Positions 9,263-16,969 of a stretch of 64,000 nt of DNA are shown here, piece after piece. The notes below the pieces were generated by a model. It was not told where the DNA came from. It made no database searches and worked only from the letters and a program-made list of their open reading frames with translations. Where the stretch lies: the NCBI RefSeq assembly GCF_009764645.1, contig NZ_RWIM01000220.1, positions 20,555-84,554 on the forward strand, written 5' to 3'. Position 1 is the stretch's first letter; each line of letters starts with the position of its first letter. A program made the translations under genes and the position numbers. Source of the stretch: Pseudomonas sp. PB106. Lineage in GTDB: Bacteria; Pseudomonadota; Gammaproteobacteria; Pseudomonadales; Pseudomonadaceae.

Positions 9263-9354
9263 CTGTGGGAGCTGGCTTGCCAGCGATGGCGTCCGCACAT
9301 CAAACATTGATGCCGACTGATCCACCGCTTTCGCTGGCAAGCCAGCTCCCACAG
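9263..9354. repeat. REP-type inverted repeat (GTGGGAGCTGGCTTGCCAGC family)
   Basis: Arms CTGTGGGAGCTGGCTTGCCA and its complement (ending CTCCCACAG at 9354) enclose a variable centre. It lies between the convergent tadA and cmoB genes and may serve as a shared transcript end. Confidence 0.87.
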
Positions 9355-9380
9355 ATTTTTGCAGCGTTTGCGAGATCGGA

Positions 9381-10337
9381 TTACTTCTTCGCGACAATCA
9401 CCGCACGCATCGGTGCAGGCAGGCCTTCGATGGTTTTGCTGTGGTCTTCGGGATCAAGGAAGTCGCTCAGCGATTGATACTTCATCCACTCGGTGCCGCG
9501 CTGTTCTTCGACCGTGGTCATGCTTACATCCACGCAACGAATGTCGGTGAAACCGGCACGACGCAGCCATAATTCCAGCGCCGGCACCGACGGCAGGAAC
9601 CACACGTTACGCATCTGCGCATAACGGTCTTCCGGCACCAGCACCTGATGTTTGTCGCCTTCGACTACCAGCGTTTCCAGCACCAGTTCGCCGCCCTTGA
9701 CCAGGCAATCCTTAAGCGCCAGCAAATGCTCGATGGGCGAGCGACGGTGATAGAACACACCCATGGAAAATACCGTGTCGAAGCCTTCCAGATTCGCCGG
9801 CAGGTCTTCAAACGGGAACGGCAGGTGCCAGGCATTCGGTTCTGACAGATAACGCTGCACCGCCTGGAACTGGCAGAAGAACAGCCAGTTCGGGTCGACA
9901 CCGATCACGCTGTCGGCACCGGCGCCGAGCATGCGCCACATGTAGTAGCCGTTGCCGCAACCGACATCGAGGATGCGTTTGCCTTTCAGATCCAAGTGCG
10001 GGGCGACCCGCGACCACTTCCAGTCCGAGCGCCATTCGGTGTCGACGTGCACACCAAACAGGTCGAACGGCCCTTTGCGCCACGGCGACAGGCCCATCAA
10101 TGCGCTACGCATCTGTGCGCGGGTTTCATCGTCGCAATCGGTATCGAGTTTCAGGCCGTTGAGCAGGTCGACTTCGCTCGGCTGAATCTTCGGCAAGGCG
10201 TCCAGCGCACTCTGCCAGCGCTCCAGATCGCCGTGGCCTTTCTCCATTTTCTTGTCGAGTTGCGCTTGCAGGGTGTTGGCCCATTCGGCCAGCGGGGTGC
10301 CGGCCAGACGGCGGGCGAGGGGGGACAGATCAATCAT
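9381..10337 (-). CDS. cmoB: tRNA U34 carboxymethyltransferase
   Basis: Transfers a carboxymethyl group from carboxy-SAM to 5-hydroxyuridine at tRNA position 34, forming cmo5U. At 318 residues it matches the family. The SAM-binding glycine loop ILDVGCGNGYYMWRML is at about residue 120, and the N-terminal helical extension typical of CmoB is present (DLSPLARRLAGTPLAEWA). It follows cmoA, overlapping it by four bases, so the two form an operon. Confidence 0.96.
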   Translation of the reverse strand: MIDLSPLARRLAGTPLAEWANTLQAQLDKKMEKGHGDLERWQSALDALPKIQPSEVDLLNGLKLDTDCDDETRAQMRSALMGLSPWRKGPFDLFGVHVDTEWRSDWKWSRVAPHLDLKGKRILDVGCGNGYYMWRMLGAGADSVIGVDPNWLFFCQFQAVQRYLSEPNAWHLPFPFEDLPANLEGFDTVFSMGVFYHRRSPIEHLLALKDCLVKGGELVLETLVVEGDKHQVLVPEDRYAQMRNVWFLPSVPALELWLRRAGFTDIRCVDVSMTTVEEQRGTEWMKYQSLSDFLDPEDHSKTIEGLPAPMRAVIVAKK

Positions 10338-11077
10338 GGCAAGGCAATCAACGAGGCAAAGTTAAGACACTGGAACCACGGCACGACTTTCGAGAACCCG
10401 GCAGCCAACAGGCGTTCGCGGTGTTCTTCGAGGCTGTCGGGCTTCATGACGTTTTCGATGGCGCTGCGCTTCTGGGCGATTTCCAGTTCGCTGTAGCCGT
10501 TGGCGCGTTTGAAGGCGACGTGCAGATCGGTGAGCAGCGCGTGTTCCTCGGCATCGTTGAAGCGCAGTTTCTCCGAGAGGATCAACGCGCCGCCGGGCAG
10601 CAAGGATTGGCGGATGCGCGAGAGCAACGCAGTGCGTTGATCGGGGGCGATGAATTGCAGGGTGAAGTTCAGCGCGACCACCGAGGCAGGCTGGAAGTCG
10701 AGGGCGAGAATGTCGCCTTCGATGACTTCCACCGGCAGCAACTCCTGGAACATCGAGTCCTGACCGTTGAGGTACTCGCGGCAGCGTCCGACCATCGCGG
10801 CGGAGTTATCCACCGCGATCACCCGGCAACCGTCGGTGCGCACGTGACGACGCAGTGCCTGAGTGACAGCACCCAGCGATGAGCCGAGGTCGTAGAGCAC
10901 GCTGTTCGGCTGGGCGAACTGCGCCGCGAGTACGCCAAGGTTTTCGACGATGGTCGGATAACCCGGCACCGAGCGCTTGATCATGTCCGGGAACACCCGC
11001 ACCACGTCTTCGTTGAAGGCGAAGTCGGGTACCTGGGCCAGAGGCTTGGCGAAAATGCGATCGGGTTCTTTGCTCAC
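10334..11077 (-). CDS. cmoA: Carboxy-S-adenosyl-L-methionine synthase
   Basis: Makes carboxy-SAM from SAM and prephenate, the donor used by CmoB. A 247-residue class I methyltransferase-fold protein beginning MSKEPDRIFAKPLAQVPDFAF. The nucleotide-binding loop is LYDLGSSLGAVTQALRRHV, followed by VIAVDNSAAMVGRC. The prephenate-binding arginine and tyrosine region near YSELEIAQKRSAIENV is conserved. First gene of the cmoAB operon. Confidence 0.96.
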   Translation of the reverse strand: MSKEPDRIFAKPLAQVPDFAFNEDVVRVFPDMIKRSVPGYPTIVENLGVLAAQFAQPNSVLYDLGSSLGAVTQALRRHVRTDGCRVIAVDNSAAMVGRCREYLNGQDSMFQELLPVEVIEGDILALDFQPASVVALNFTLQFIAPDQRTALLSRIRQSLLPGGALILSEKLRFNDAEEHALLTDLHVAFKRANGYSELEIAQKRSAIENVMKPDSLEEHRERLLAAGFSKVVPWFQCLNFASLIALP

Positions 11078-11169
11078 GGCGGTTCCGGCGGTGTAAATGG
11101 AAAGGCCGGCATTTTAGCCAAAAGGGCGCGGGGATGCTTGGGTTGTCTGATAAAGCGTTTTTTGCCGGT

Positions 11170-11200
11170 GATCGTTTCCACGCGGAGCGTGGGAACGATC
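11170..11200. repeat. Short palindromic repeat (GATCGTTCCCACGC family)
   Basis: GATCGTTTCCACGC and its near-perfect inverted copy flank a two-to-three base centre. This motif is a known dispersed pseudomonad palindrome. Its right end supplies the first bases of the stop codon of the YhhN-family gene at 11199. Confidence 0.8.
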
Positions 11201-11837
11201 AGATCCGTTTAGTCTGGGAGAAAGCGGAGGCGGCAATGCCCCACTGGCCCAACCAGTAGCTGAGGATGATGACGTACGGCGCGGCATGGAATGGCGATAC
11301 AAAACGATCAATGCCGATCACGCTGTCCGAAAACACAAACGCCAATGCACCGCCAACCGCCAGTAGAGCCGAACGCTTGGGCACATCGGTGCCGAGCCGG
11401 GCGAGGGCACGCCAGAGCATCGCGCTGATCGCCGTGGCATAGACAATCACCGGCACCAACAATGGCCCGAGACCGCTGGAAATCAGGAGTCCTAGCAGCA
11501 CCGCGCCAACGCCAAGGGCAAGCACTAGAGGCAGAATCGCCAGACGCTTGCAGTCACTCAGATAAGCCTTCAGATACGCCAGATGGGCAATCAGAAACGC
11601 GCCGAGGCCAAACACAAACAAATCCACCGGCCACGCCAGCAGCACATCACCGAGCAGCGAGAAAATCAGGCCGAGGCTGATCCAGCGGCGATAGTCGCTG
11701 ACCGGCGCATCGTGCAGCCAACCAAGCAACGCCAGCACTGGCAACGGTTTGACCAACAGGCAGAGCATCGCGGCGTGGGTGCTGACACCGTAGAGAAACG
11801 TCACCGCGCCCATTAGCGCGAGAATCAGCCAACCCAC
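11199..11837 (-). CDS. YhhN-family (lysoplasmalogenase-like) membrane protein
   Basis: A 212-residue integral membrane protein with about seven or eight hydrophobic helices and short loops, beginning MGWLILALMGAVTFLYG. The pattern KPLPVLALL near residue 32, GLIFSLLGDVLLA and GGALAFVFSDSVIGIDRF carry the conserved acidic residues of the YhhN/TMEM86 family. Some members hydrolyse the vinyl ether bond of lysoplasmalogens. Activity in this bacterium is not established. The stop codon overlaps a palindromic repeat. It follows the I42-inhibitor gene by two bases and is probably co-transcribed with it. Confidence 0.88.
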   Translation of the reverse strand: MGWLILALMGAVTFLYGVSTHAAMLCLLVKPLPVLALLGWLHDAPVSDYRRWISLGLIFSLLGDVLLAWPVDLFVFGLGAFLIAHLAYLKAYLSDCKRLAILPLVLALGVGAVLLGLLISSGLGPLLVPVIVYATAISAMLWRALARLGTDVPKRSALLAVGGALAFVFSDSVIGIDRFVSPFHAAPYVIILSYWLGQWGIAASAFSQTKRI

Positions 11838-11839
11838 GA

Positions 11840-12232
11840 TCAGTTCACCGAAATCGCACAGTCAAAGGTTTCCACCGGCAGCACTTCCGGCGCCCACGGC
11901 TGTTGCGAAGTCAGGCGCAGGCGCCCGGTGCCGGTGGCGAATGCCTGGAAGCGCCAAGTGGAGACTCCGGCAGCGCCGACCACGCCGGCATCTTCCGGAT
12001 TGCTGTAAACCTCAGGGCTGAGGGCGCGCAGGACACCGCCGGCGGAATCCTGAATCGCCCAGCGATAACCCGTGGTCGGGTTGCTTGGCAGGGTGATGAT
12101 AAGGTTTTGCCCATTGGTCAGTTTCACCGGGCATTCGCTTTGTTTTTCCACGGTCACGTTGTGTTTCGGTTGCGTGGCGCAGGCGGCCAGCAAGAAAAGG
12201 GCGAGGGGGACAAACAGGCGAGTGGGGGACAT
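11840..12232 (-). CDS. Chagasin-like (I42) protease inhibitor lipoprotein
   Basis: A 130-residue predicted lipoprotein. The N-terminal signal ends in the lipobox LLAAC (cysteine about residue 18). The mature part has the chagasin loops NPTTGYRW and the later G-x-G-x-x-R-L-x-L strand, TGTGRLRLTSQQPW. Inhibitors of this family block papain-like cysteine proteases. An outer-membrane or periplasmic location is inferred from the lipobox. Confidence 0.88.
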   Translation of the reverse strand: MSPTRLFVPLALFLLAACATQPKHNVTVEKQSECPVKLTNGQNLIITLPSNPTTGYRWAIQDSAGGVLRALSPEVYSNPEDAGVVGAAGVSTWRFQAFATGTGRLRLTSQQPWAPEVLPVETFDCAISVN

Positions 12233-12374
12233 AGGCTCAGCAGCTCCGGGCGTTCAGGACGAACGGCGAGCATAACTGAAGATGAGACAAGGTGTGACAG
12301 TGACCAGTTGCGAGCGCTGCCACCGTGCGACTGCTCAGCAATCACACGCTAGCAGGCTCTGTTACAACGACGGA

Positions 12375-12827
12375 TCAGAAAGGCCAGATCAGTTCGTTGA
12401 GCAAAACGAAGCCCTTGCCGGTGACTTCGCGGGTGTCATCACCGTGGCTCGCTTTGCCGGAAAGTTTGAAGCCGCTGATGGAGTACCGGTACAGACTTGG
12501 GGCGAGTTGGGTGACATCGATAGTTGATGAGTAATCCATTTCATAGGTATATGCCTGAATACCTCGCTGGGTCACGATGGATTCAGAGTAACCATTGATC
12601 TGAGGCGCCAGCAGACTACGCAAAGACATGTAAATGTTTGTGGCGCCAGACAGATTTTCATTGTTCTTGAAAGCAAGGTTATAGCCGCCCAGCGGGCTGA
12701 AAGACGCGGAAATGGCTCTGGTCGTGTAGCTCGTCAAGTTGACTGCGACGCCGCCAATTGTTCCTTTCACTTCAACGGAGAGATTTCCGTCAACGAAAAT
12801 TGCATTGGTATCGGTTGGATTTGCCAT
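12375..12827 (-). CDS. Unknown small beta-rich protein with a lux-box-like promoter element
   Basis: A 150-residue protein with no signal peptide and no membrane segment. It begins MANPTDTNAIFVDGNLSVEV and ends KGFVLLNELIWPF. It is rich in alternating hydrophobic/polar stretches and in Ser, Thr, Asn, Gly and Tyr, which suggests an all-beta fold. I do not recognise a family. A 16-base palindrome at 12893-12908 is centred about 73 bases before the ATG, the same arrangement seen before the delta-60 gene and the small membrane protein at 47009. Codon use is less GC-rich at third positions than in the neighbouring lon gene, which hints at acquisition. Confidence 0.78.
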   Translation of the reverse strand: MANPTDTNAIFVDGNLSVEVKGTIGGVAVNLTSYTTRAISASFSPLGGYNLAFKNNENLSGATNIYMSLRSLLAPQINGYSESIVTQRGIQAYTYEMDYSSTIDVTQLAPSLYRYSISGFKLSGKASHGDDTREVTGKGFVLLNELIWPF

Positions 12828-12892
12828 GAAGTGCGTCCCTGAATTGAATGAATTCGAGAAGCAAGTCTGAGTTGGCGGCCATCCGCTGAGAA

Positions 12893-12908
12893 CTGTCAGA
12901 TATGACAG
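12893..12908 (-). promoter_or_regulatory. las/rhl-box-like palindrome upstream of the 150-residue gene
   Basis: CTGTCAGATATGACAG (extended AA...TT on both sides) fits the CT-N12-AG pattern of LuxR-type binding sites in Pseudomonas. Its centre is about 73 bases from the ATG at 12827. Confidence 0.6.
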
Positions 12909-12961
12909 TTCTTATGCCCGTTCGCGATTGTAGTGTGCATCAAAAGTAATACGACGTACCT

Positions 12962-12984
12962 CTGCCAGCGCAATGCGTTGGCAG
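12962..12984 (-). terminator. Possible hairpin at the 3' end of lon
   Basis: CTGCCAGCGC and GCGTTGGCAG can pair, with one G-U, around AAT just beyond the lon stop. There is no strong T tract, so termination is uncertain. Confidence 0.35.
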
Positions 12985-12998
12985 AAGCACTGATCAAC

Positions 12999-15416
12999 TT
13001 AGAACAACACCTTCGCCACATCGGCAAACTTCTTGGCGAAATGCACGGTAATCCCTTCCTTCAGATAATCCGGCAATTCCTCGAAGTTACCCCGGTTCGG
13101 CTCCGGCAAAATCAGCTCGAAAATCTTCTGCCGCCGCGCCGCAATCACCTTCTCGCGCACCCCGCCAATCGGCAGCACATGCCCGGTCAGCGTCAGTTCG
13201 CCCGTCATCGCCACGCCTTTTTTCGGCGGCTGATTGCGTGCGAGGGAGAGCAGGGCGCTGGCCATCGTCACGCCGGCGCTCGGGCCGTCTTTCGGGGTGG
13301 CGCCTTCCGGCACGTGCAGGTGGACGAAGGCTTCGTCGAAGAACTTCGTGTCACCGCCGAACTGTTTCAGGTGCGAGCTGACGTAGCTGTAGGCGATCTC
13401 CGCCGATTCCTTCATCACATCGCCCAGTTGCCCGGTGAGTTTGAAGCCGCGATTGAGCGTGTGAATCCGTGTGGCTTCAATCGGCAATGTCGCGCCGCCC
13501 ATGCTGGTCCAGGCCAGACCGGTAATCACGCCGGTGCCGGACAACACTTGTTCGTTGCGGAACACCGGATGACCCAGCGACGCTTCGAGGTCTTTCGGCC
13601 CGAGCTTGATCACTGCTTTCGGGTCGTCGATGAGCTTCATCACCGCTTTTCGCACCAGTTTGCCCATCTGTTTTTCCAGCTGGCGCACGCCGGCTTCGCG
13701 GGCGTAACCGTCGATCAAGGCTTTGAGCGCAGTGTCGCTGATGCTCAGACTGCCCTTGGACACGCCGGCCTTTTCCAGCAGCTTCGGCCACAGGTGACGC
13801 TTGGCGATGGCGACTTTTTCTTCGGTGATGTAGCCCGACAGGCGAATCACTTCCATCCGGTCCAGCAATGGGCCGGGAATCGAATCGAGGGTGTTGGCGG
13901 TGCAGACGAACAGGACTTTCGACAAGTCCATGCGCAGGTCGAGGTAGTGGTCGAGGAATTCGACGTTCTGCTCCGGATCGAGGGTTTCCAGCAGCGCCGA
14001 GGCCGGGTCGCCCTGGTAGCTTTGGCCCATCTTGTCGATCTCGTCGAGCATGATCACCGGGTTCATCACTTCGACGTCTTTCAACGCCTGCACCAGTTTG
14101 CCCGGCTGCGCGCCGATGTAGGTGCGGCGGTGGCCCTTGATCTCGGCTTCGTCGCGCATGCCGCCGAGGCTGAAGCGGTAGAACGGCCGGCCGAGGGATT
14201 CGGCGATGGATTTGCCTACGCTGGTTTTACCCACGCCCGGCGGGCCGACCAGCAGCACGATGGAGCCGCTGATCTCGCCTTTATAAGCACCGACGGCGAG
14301 GAATTCGAGGATGCGATCCTTGATGTCGTCGAGGCCCGCGTGGTGTTTGTCGAGGACTTTGCGCGCGTGCTTGAGGTCGAGTTTGTCCTCGCCGTACACG
14401 CCCCACGGCACCGAGGTCGCCCAGTCGAGGTAGTTGCGGGTGACCGCGTACTCCGGCGAACCGGTCTCGAGGATCGACAGTTTGTTCATTTCCTCATCGA
14501 GGCGTTTCTGCACCTGCGCCGGCAGGACTTTGCCTTCGAGGCGTTGTTCGAACTGTTCGAGGTCGGCGCTACGGTCGTCCTTGGTCAGGCCGAGTTCTTG
14601 CTGGATGACCTTGAGTTGTTCCTTGAGGAAGAACTCGCGCTGATGCTCGCCGATCTTGCGGTTAACTTCCGCCGAGATTTCTTTTTGCAGGCGCGCGACT
14701 TCGACTTCCTTGCGCAGCATCGGTAGGACTTTTTCCATGCGCTTGAGCATCGGCACGCAGTCGAGCACTTCTTGCAGCTCGGGGCCGGTGGCGGACGTCA
14801 GGGCGGCGGCGAAGTCGGTCAGCGGCGACGGGTCGTTGGGGCTGAAGCGGTTGAGGTAGTTTTTCAGTTCTTCGCTGTACAGCGGGTTGAGCGGCAGCAG
14901 TTCCTTGATCGCGTTGATCAGCGCCATGCCGTAGGCCTTGACCTCGTCGGTCGGCTCGGTCGGCTGGTGCGGGTATTCGACTTCGACCAGATACGGTGGG
15001 CGGTGGTGTTTGAGCCAGGTTTTGATGCGGACGCGGCTCAGGCCTTGGGCGACGAATTGCAGTTTGCCGTTCTCGCGGCTGGCGTGGTGGACTTTGACCA
15101 GGGTGCCGTATTCGGGGAGGGCGCCGGTGTCGAAGTGGCGCGGATCTTCCTGGGGCGTGTCCATGAAGAACAGGGCCAGGGAGTGGTGTTCGGATTTGCT
15201 GACCAGTTCGAGGGTTTCGGCCCAGGGTTCTTCGTTGACGATGACCGGCAGGACTTGGGCCGGGAAGAACGGGCGGTTGTGGATCGGGATGATGTAGACC
15301 TTGTCCGGCAGGTTTTGGCCGGGCAGGGCGAGGCCTTTGCCGGAGGCGGTGTGTTCGATGTGTTCGGCTTCGGTGTAGTCGTCTGGGTTTTCCGGGAATT
15401 CTTGCTGGTCGCTCAT
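12999..15416 (-). CDS. lon: ATP-dependent Lon protease (AsrA-type paralogue)
   Basis: Cytoplasmic AAA+ serine protease of 805 residues, beginning MSDQQEFPENPDDYTEAEHI. It has an N-terminal substrate-binding LON domain (about 45-240), a Walker A motif GPPGVGKTS (Lys397) and Walker B MLDEIDK. The C-terminal protease domain has the catalytic dyad Ser713 (PKDGPSAG) and Lys756 (GGVREKV), 43 residues apart as in other Lon proteins. It resembles the second Lon of P. aeruginosa (AsrA, PA0779), and clpX and hupB are not adjacent as they are for the main lonA. A sigma-32-like promoter lies just upstream. The internal Met at 15416 is preferred over an in-frame start five codons earlier, in line with the family. 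Confidence 0.95.
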   Translation of the reverse strand: MSDQQEFPENPDDYTEAEHIEHTASGKGLALPGQNLPDKVYIIPIHNRPFFPAQVLPVIVNEEPWAETLELVSKSEHHSLALFFMDTPQEDPRHFDTGALPEYGTLVKVHHASRENGKLQFVAQGLSRVRIKTWLKHHRPPYLVEVEYPHQPTEPTDEVKAYGMALINAIKELLPLNPLYSEELKNYLNRFSPNDPSPLTDFAAALTSATGPELQEVLDCVPMLKRMEKVLPMLRKEVEVARLQKEISAEVNRKIGEHQREFFLKEQLKVIQQELGLTKDDRSADLEQFEQRLEGKVLPAQVQKRLDEEMNKLSILETGSPEYAVTRNYLDWATSVPWGVYGEDKLDLKHARKVLDKHHAGLDDIKDRILEFLAVGAYKGEISGSIVLLVGPPGVGKTSVGKSIAESLGRPFYRFSLGGMRDEAEIKGHRRTYIGAQPGKLVQALKDVEVMNPVIMLDEIDKMGQSYQGDPASALLETLDPEQNVEFLDHYLDLRMDLSKVLFVCTANTLDSIPGPLLDRMEVIRLSGYITEEKVAIAKRHLWPKLLEKAGVSKGSLSISDTALKALIDGYAREAGVRQLEKQMGKLVRKAVMKLIDDPKAVIKLGPKDLEASLGHPVFRNEQVLSGTGVITGLAWTSMGGATLPIEATRIHTLNRGFKLTGQLGDVMKESAEIAYSYVSSHLKQFGGDTKFFDEAFVHLHVPEGATPKDGPSAGVTMASALLSLARNQPPKKGVAMTGELTLTGHVLPIGGVREKVIAARRQKIFELILPEPNRGNFEELPDYLKEGITVHFAKKFADVAKVLF

Positions 15417-15445
15417 GGGGCACCTGCGCAATGGAGTATGGGTCT

Positions 15446-15474
15446 TAGATGGGGCAGGGCTTGGGTGGTTTCAA
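15446..15474 (-). promoter_or_regulatory. Heat-shock (sigma-32-type) promoter of lon
   Basis: Read on the minus strand: TTGAAA (15474-15469), a 14-base spacer, then CCCCATCTA (15454-15446). This matches the sigma-32 consensus (CTTGAAA, CCCCATNT). Transcription would start some 20-25 bases before the lon ATG. Confidence 0.75.
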
Positions 15475-15594
15475 TGGGTGGGGGTGTTTCTGCTTGTGTG
15501 TTCAGGGTTTTGACAGGGGTCACGCTTTTGACTTGGCGGCCTTTGGGCCGGCCATGTTCTTGGGGGGGTGGGTGTATATCCGTTTTTTCGGGTG

Positions 15595-15820
15595 TTGCGG
15601 CTGGCGGTTTCGCCCTTACGGCGAGTCACCTTTTCCAGACGCCGAAAAGGTAACCGAAAAGGCTTGCTCCTGCGTTCGGCCCGCTCGCTGGGGCTCGGGG
15701 TTCCTTCGCTGCGGGATCGATCCGGGGGGCAGCGCCTCCGGTTTGCTTCGCTGCACCTCCTCTCGCTGTGTTTGGCTGCGCCAAACGGTCGCTGCGCTCC
15801 CACCCCCGGATCAATCCCTC
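15595..15820. repeat. Structured dispersed-repeat-like element in the gap upstream of lon
   Basis: This GC-rich stretch has several nested inverted repeats. TCGCC/GGCGA lies at about 15614-15628, and CCTTTTC/GAAAAGG at about 15630-15651. An outer 16-base stem pairs 15713-15728 with 15803-15818 with one mismatch, and it encloses GCAGCG/CGCTGC and the perfect hairpin GTTTGGC-TGC-GCCAAAC. Similar GC-rich modules are common between pseudomonad genes, from general knowledge. Open frames here in several phases look non-coding. Confidence 0.5.
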
Positions 15821-15916
15821 CACTCAGCCTTCCGACGTCGCCCGAGGATCAAGATCAAAAGCGGTACTCGAGCTTGCGCTCATTGTGTTGAGTGGGGCTG
15901 CTTTGCCGCGGGTTTT

Positions 15917-16154
15917 GTGTAGGAGCTGCGGAGGCTCGGGCCGCGATCGGACGATCTTTTGATCTTGCTCCTGCTTTTGCTTTTCTGTGGGAGCGAGCTT
16001 GCTCGCGAAAGCGGTCTGACAGCCGACCTTTCTCTGGCAGATGTATTCGGTCCCTGTGGGAGCTGGCTTGCCAGCGATGGCGGCCGGCAAGCCGACCATT
16101 CTTTAACTGAATTCCCCATTCCAACTGTAGGAGCGAGCAGGCTCGCTCCTACAA
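15917..16154. repeat. Cluster of four REP-type units
   Basis: Four different palindromic units lie side by side. They are a GTAGGAGCTGC half element with AGGACGATCTTTTGATCTT-type sequence (about 15918-15970), GTGGGAGCGAGCTTGCTCGC (about 15986-16010), CTGTGGGAGCTGGCTTGCCA (about 16053-16080) and a perfect 28-base palindrome at 16126-16153. They fill the rest of the gap between lon and the DUF6124 gene. Confidence 0.75.
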
Positions 16155-16158
16155 GGGG

Positions 16159-16527
16159 TCAGTGTTGTGGCTGGCGGGTTTCGACGTTATCCAGTACCTG
16201 ATTCACCGCCAGCTCCGCGAGCATGATGATTTGCTGGATCGCCAAGATAGTATGACGCTGCGGTGGGTCGACGTAGGCGGCGATGTCGCTGGTCATGATG
16301 CTGGCGGAGGCGAGGGATTCGCAGGCGTGGGCCAACAGGGTTTCGTTGTCCTGGTTCGGGGTGACCTGGAACAGGGTGCTGGGTTTGTGGAAGCGCAGGG
16401 TTAAGGCGTTGGGTTTGAGGTAGTGGTCGAGGGCGCGTTCGGCGGCGTCGTGGAGTTTCTTTGAACCGGGGAATTCGTAGGGTGTGGTGTCGTCGATTTC
16501 GGGCGGATTGGGTGTTGGTTTGATCAT
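16159..16527 (-). CDS. DUF6124-family protein
   Basis: A 122-residue cytoplasmic protein beginning MIKPTPNPPEIDDTTPYEFP, a start typical of the pseudomonad DUF6124 family. The middle is helical and the C-terminal third has a long amphipathic helix (TILAIQQIIMLAELAVNQVL). Function is unknown. There is no clear Shine-Dalgarno near the ATG at 16525-16527. A long, strongly base-paired stretch lies upstream at 16605-16728, so translational control by an RNA leader is plausible but not shown. Confidence 0.85.
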   Translation of the reverse strand: MIKPTPNPPEIDDTTPYEFPGSKKLHDAAERALDHYLKPNALTLRFHKPSTLFQVTPNQDNETLLAHACESLASASIMTSDIAAYVDPPQRHTILAIQQIIMLAELAVNQVLDNVETRQPQH

Positions 16528-16604
16528 GGTGAATACTCAGTTGGTGAAAGTGGAGCTACTCCCGATTGCCGCGACGCAATCTGAGGTGGCAGCTGTACGC
16601 GGGT

Positions 16605-16728
16605 TCGCGGACCGATAACTGAGGAATCGGCATACCCCCAAGGAGATATCCCGCGCACAGCCGCCATGACACAACAGGCACCGAGGTGCCGTGAGGGTGG
16701 CGATTATGCATCAGTTATCGGGCCGCGA
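16605..16728 (-). promoter_or_regulatory. Candidate structured RNA leader of the DUF6124 gene
   Basis: Bases 16605-16622 (TCGCGG, one mismatch, CCGATAACTGA) pair with 16711-16728 (TCAGTTATCGG, mismatch, CCGCGA), giving 17 pairs. The enclosed 88 bases contain the perfect hairpin GGCACC-GA-GGTGCC (16677-16690), and CCGAT/ATCGG (16612-16630) is an alternative hairpin that competes with the long stem. A further ATTGC/GCAAT hairpin lies at 16565-16580. It could also be a free small RNA. Confidence 0.5.
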
Positions 16729-16871
16729 CGCCCGTTCGCTGAATTTGCAGCGACCCCCCGAGCCTATCCAGCCGATTTCCGAGGCACAACCGACGCGACT
16801 TGTCGGAAAACTCCGTGCCATTCCCGGCGTCTGTAGGACAAGCAAAATTCCTACAACCAACGCTGATCAAA

Positions 16872-16915
16872 CTGTGGGAGCTGGCTTCTCCAGCCGATTC
16901 AAAATCGGCGGGCAC
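16872..16915. repeat. Half REP element (variant GTGGGAGCTGGCTTCTCCAGCC)
   Basis: CTGTGGGAGCTGGCTTCTCC followed by a small CCGATT/AATCGG hairpin. It is a single unpaired unit of the GTGGGAGC family, just beyond the terminator of the delta-60 region. Confidence 0.6.
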
Positions 16916-16918
16916 AAA

Positions 16919-16950
16919 AAAGGCGATGTCCCCTTCGGGGCATCGCCTTT
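16919..16950 (-). terminator. Terminator downstream of the delta-60 gene and PQQ-dehydrogenase remnant
   Basis: On the minus strand, AAAGGCGATG...CATCGCC is followed by TTTTTTG. The arms match those of the gcd terminator at 18622-18655, and the bases between stop codon and hairpin also align. This is a duplicated 3' end. Confidence 0.88.
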
Positions 16951-16969
16951 GTTTTACCGGCGAAAAATC

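Noticed and set aside
12933..14726. Plus-strand frame opposite lon
   Set aside because: The minus-strand product has the full Lon domain set; the plus frame has none.
15449..15922. Several overlapping open frames upstream of lon
   Set aside because: They fall inside folded repeats, are open in several phases, and have no homologous motif or Shine-Dalgarno.
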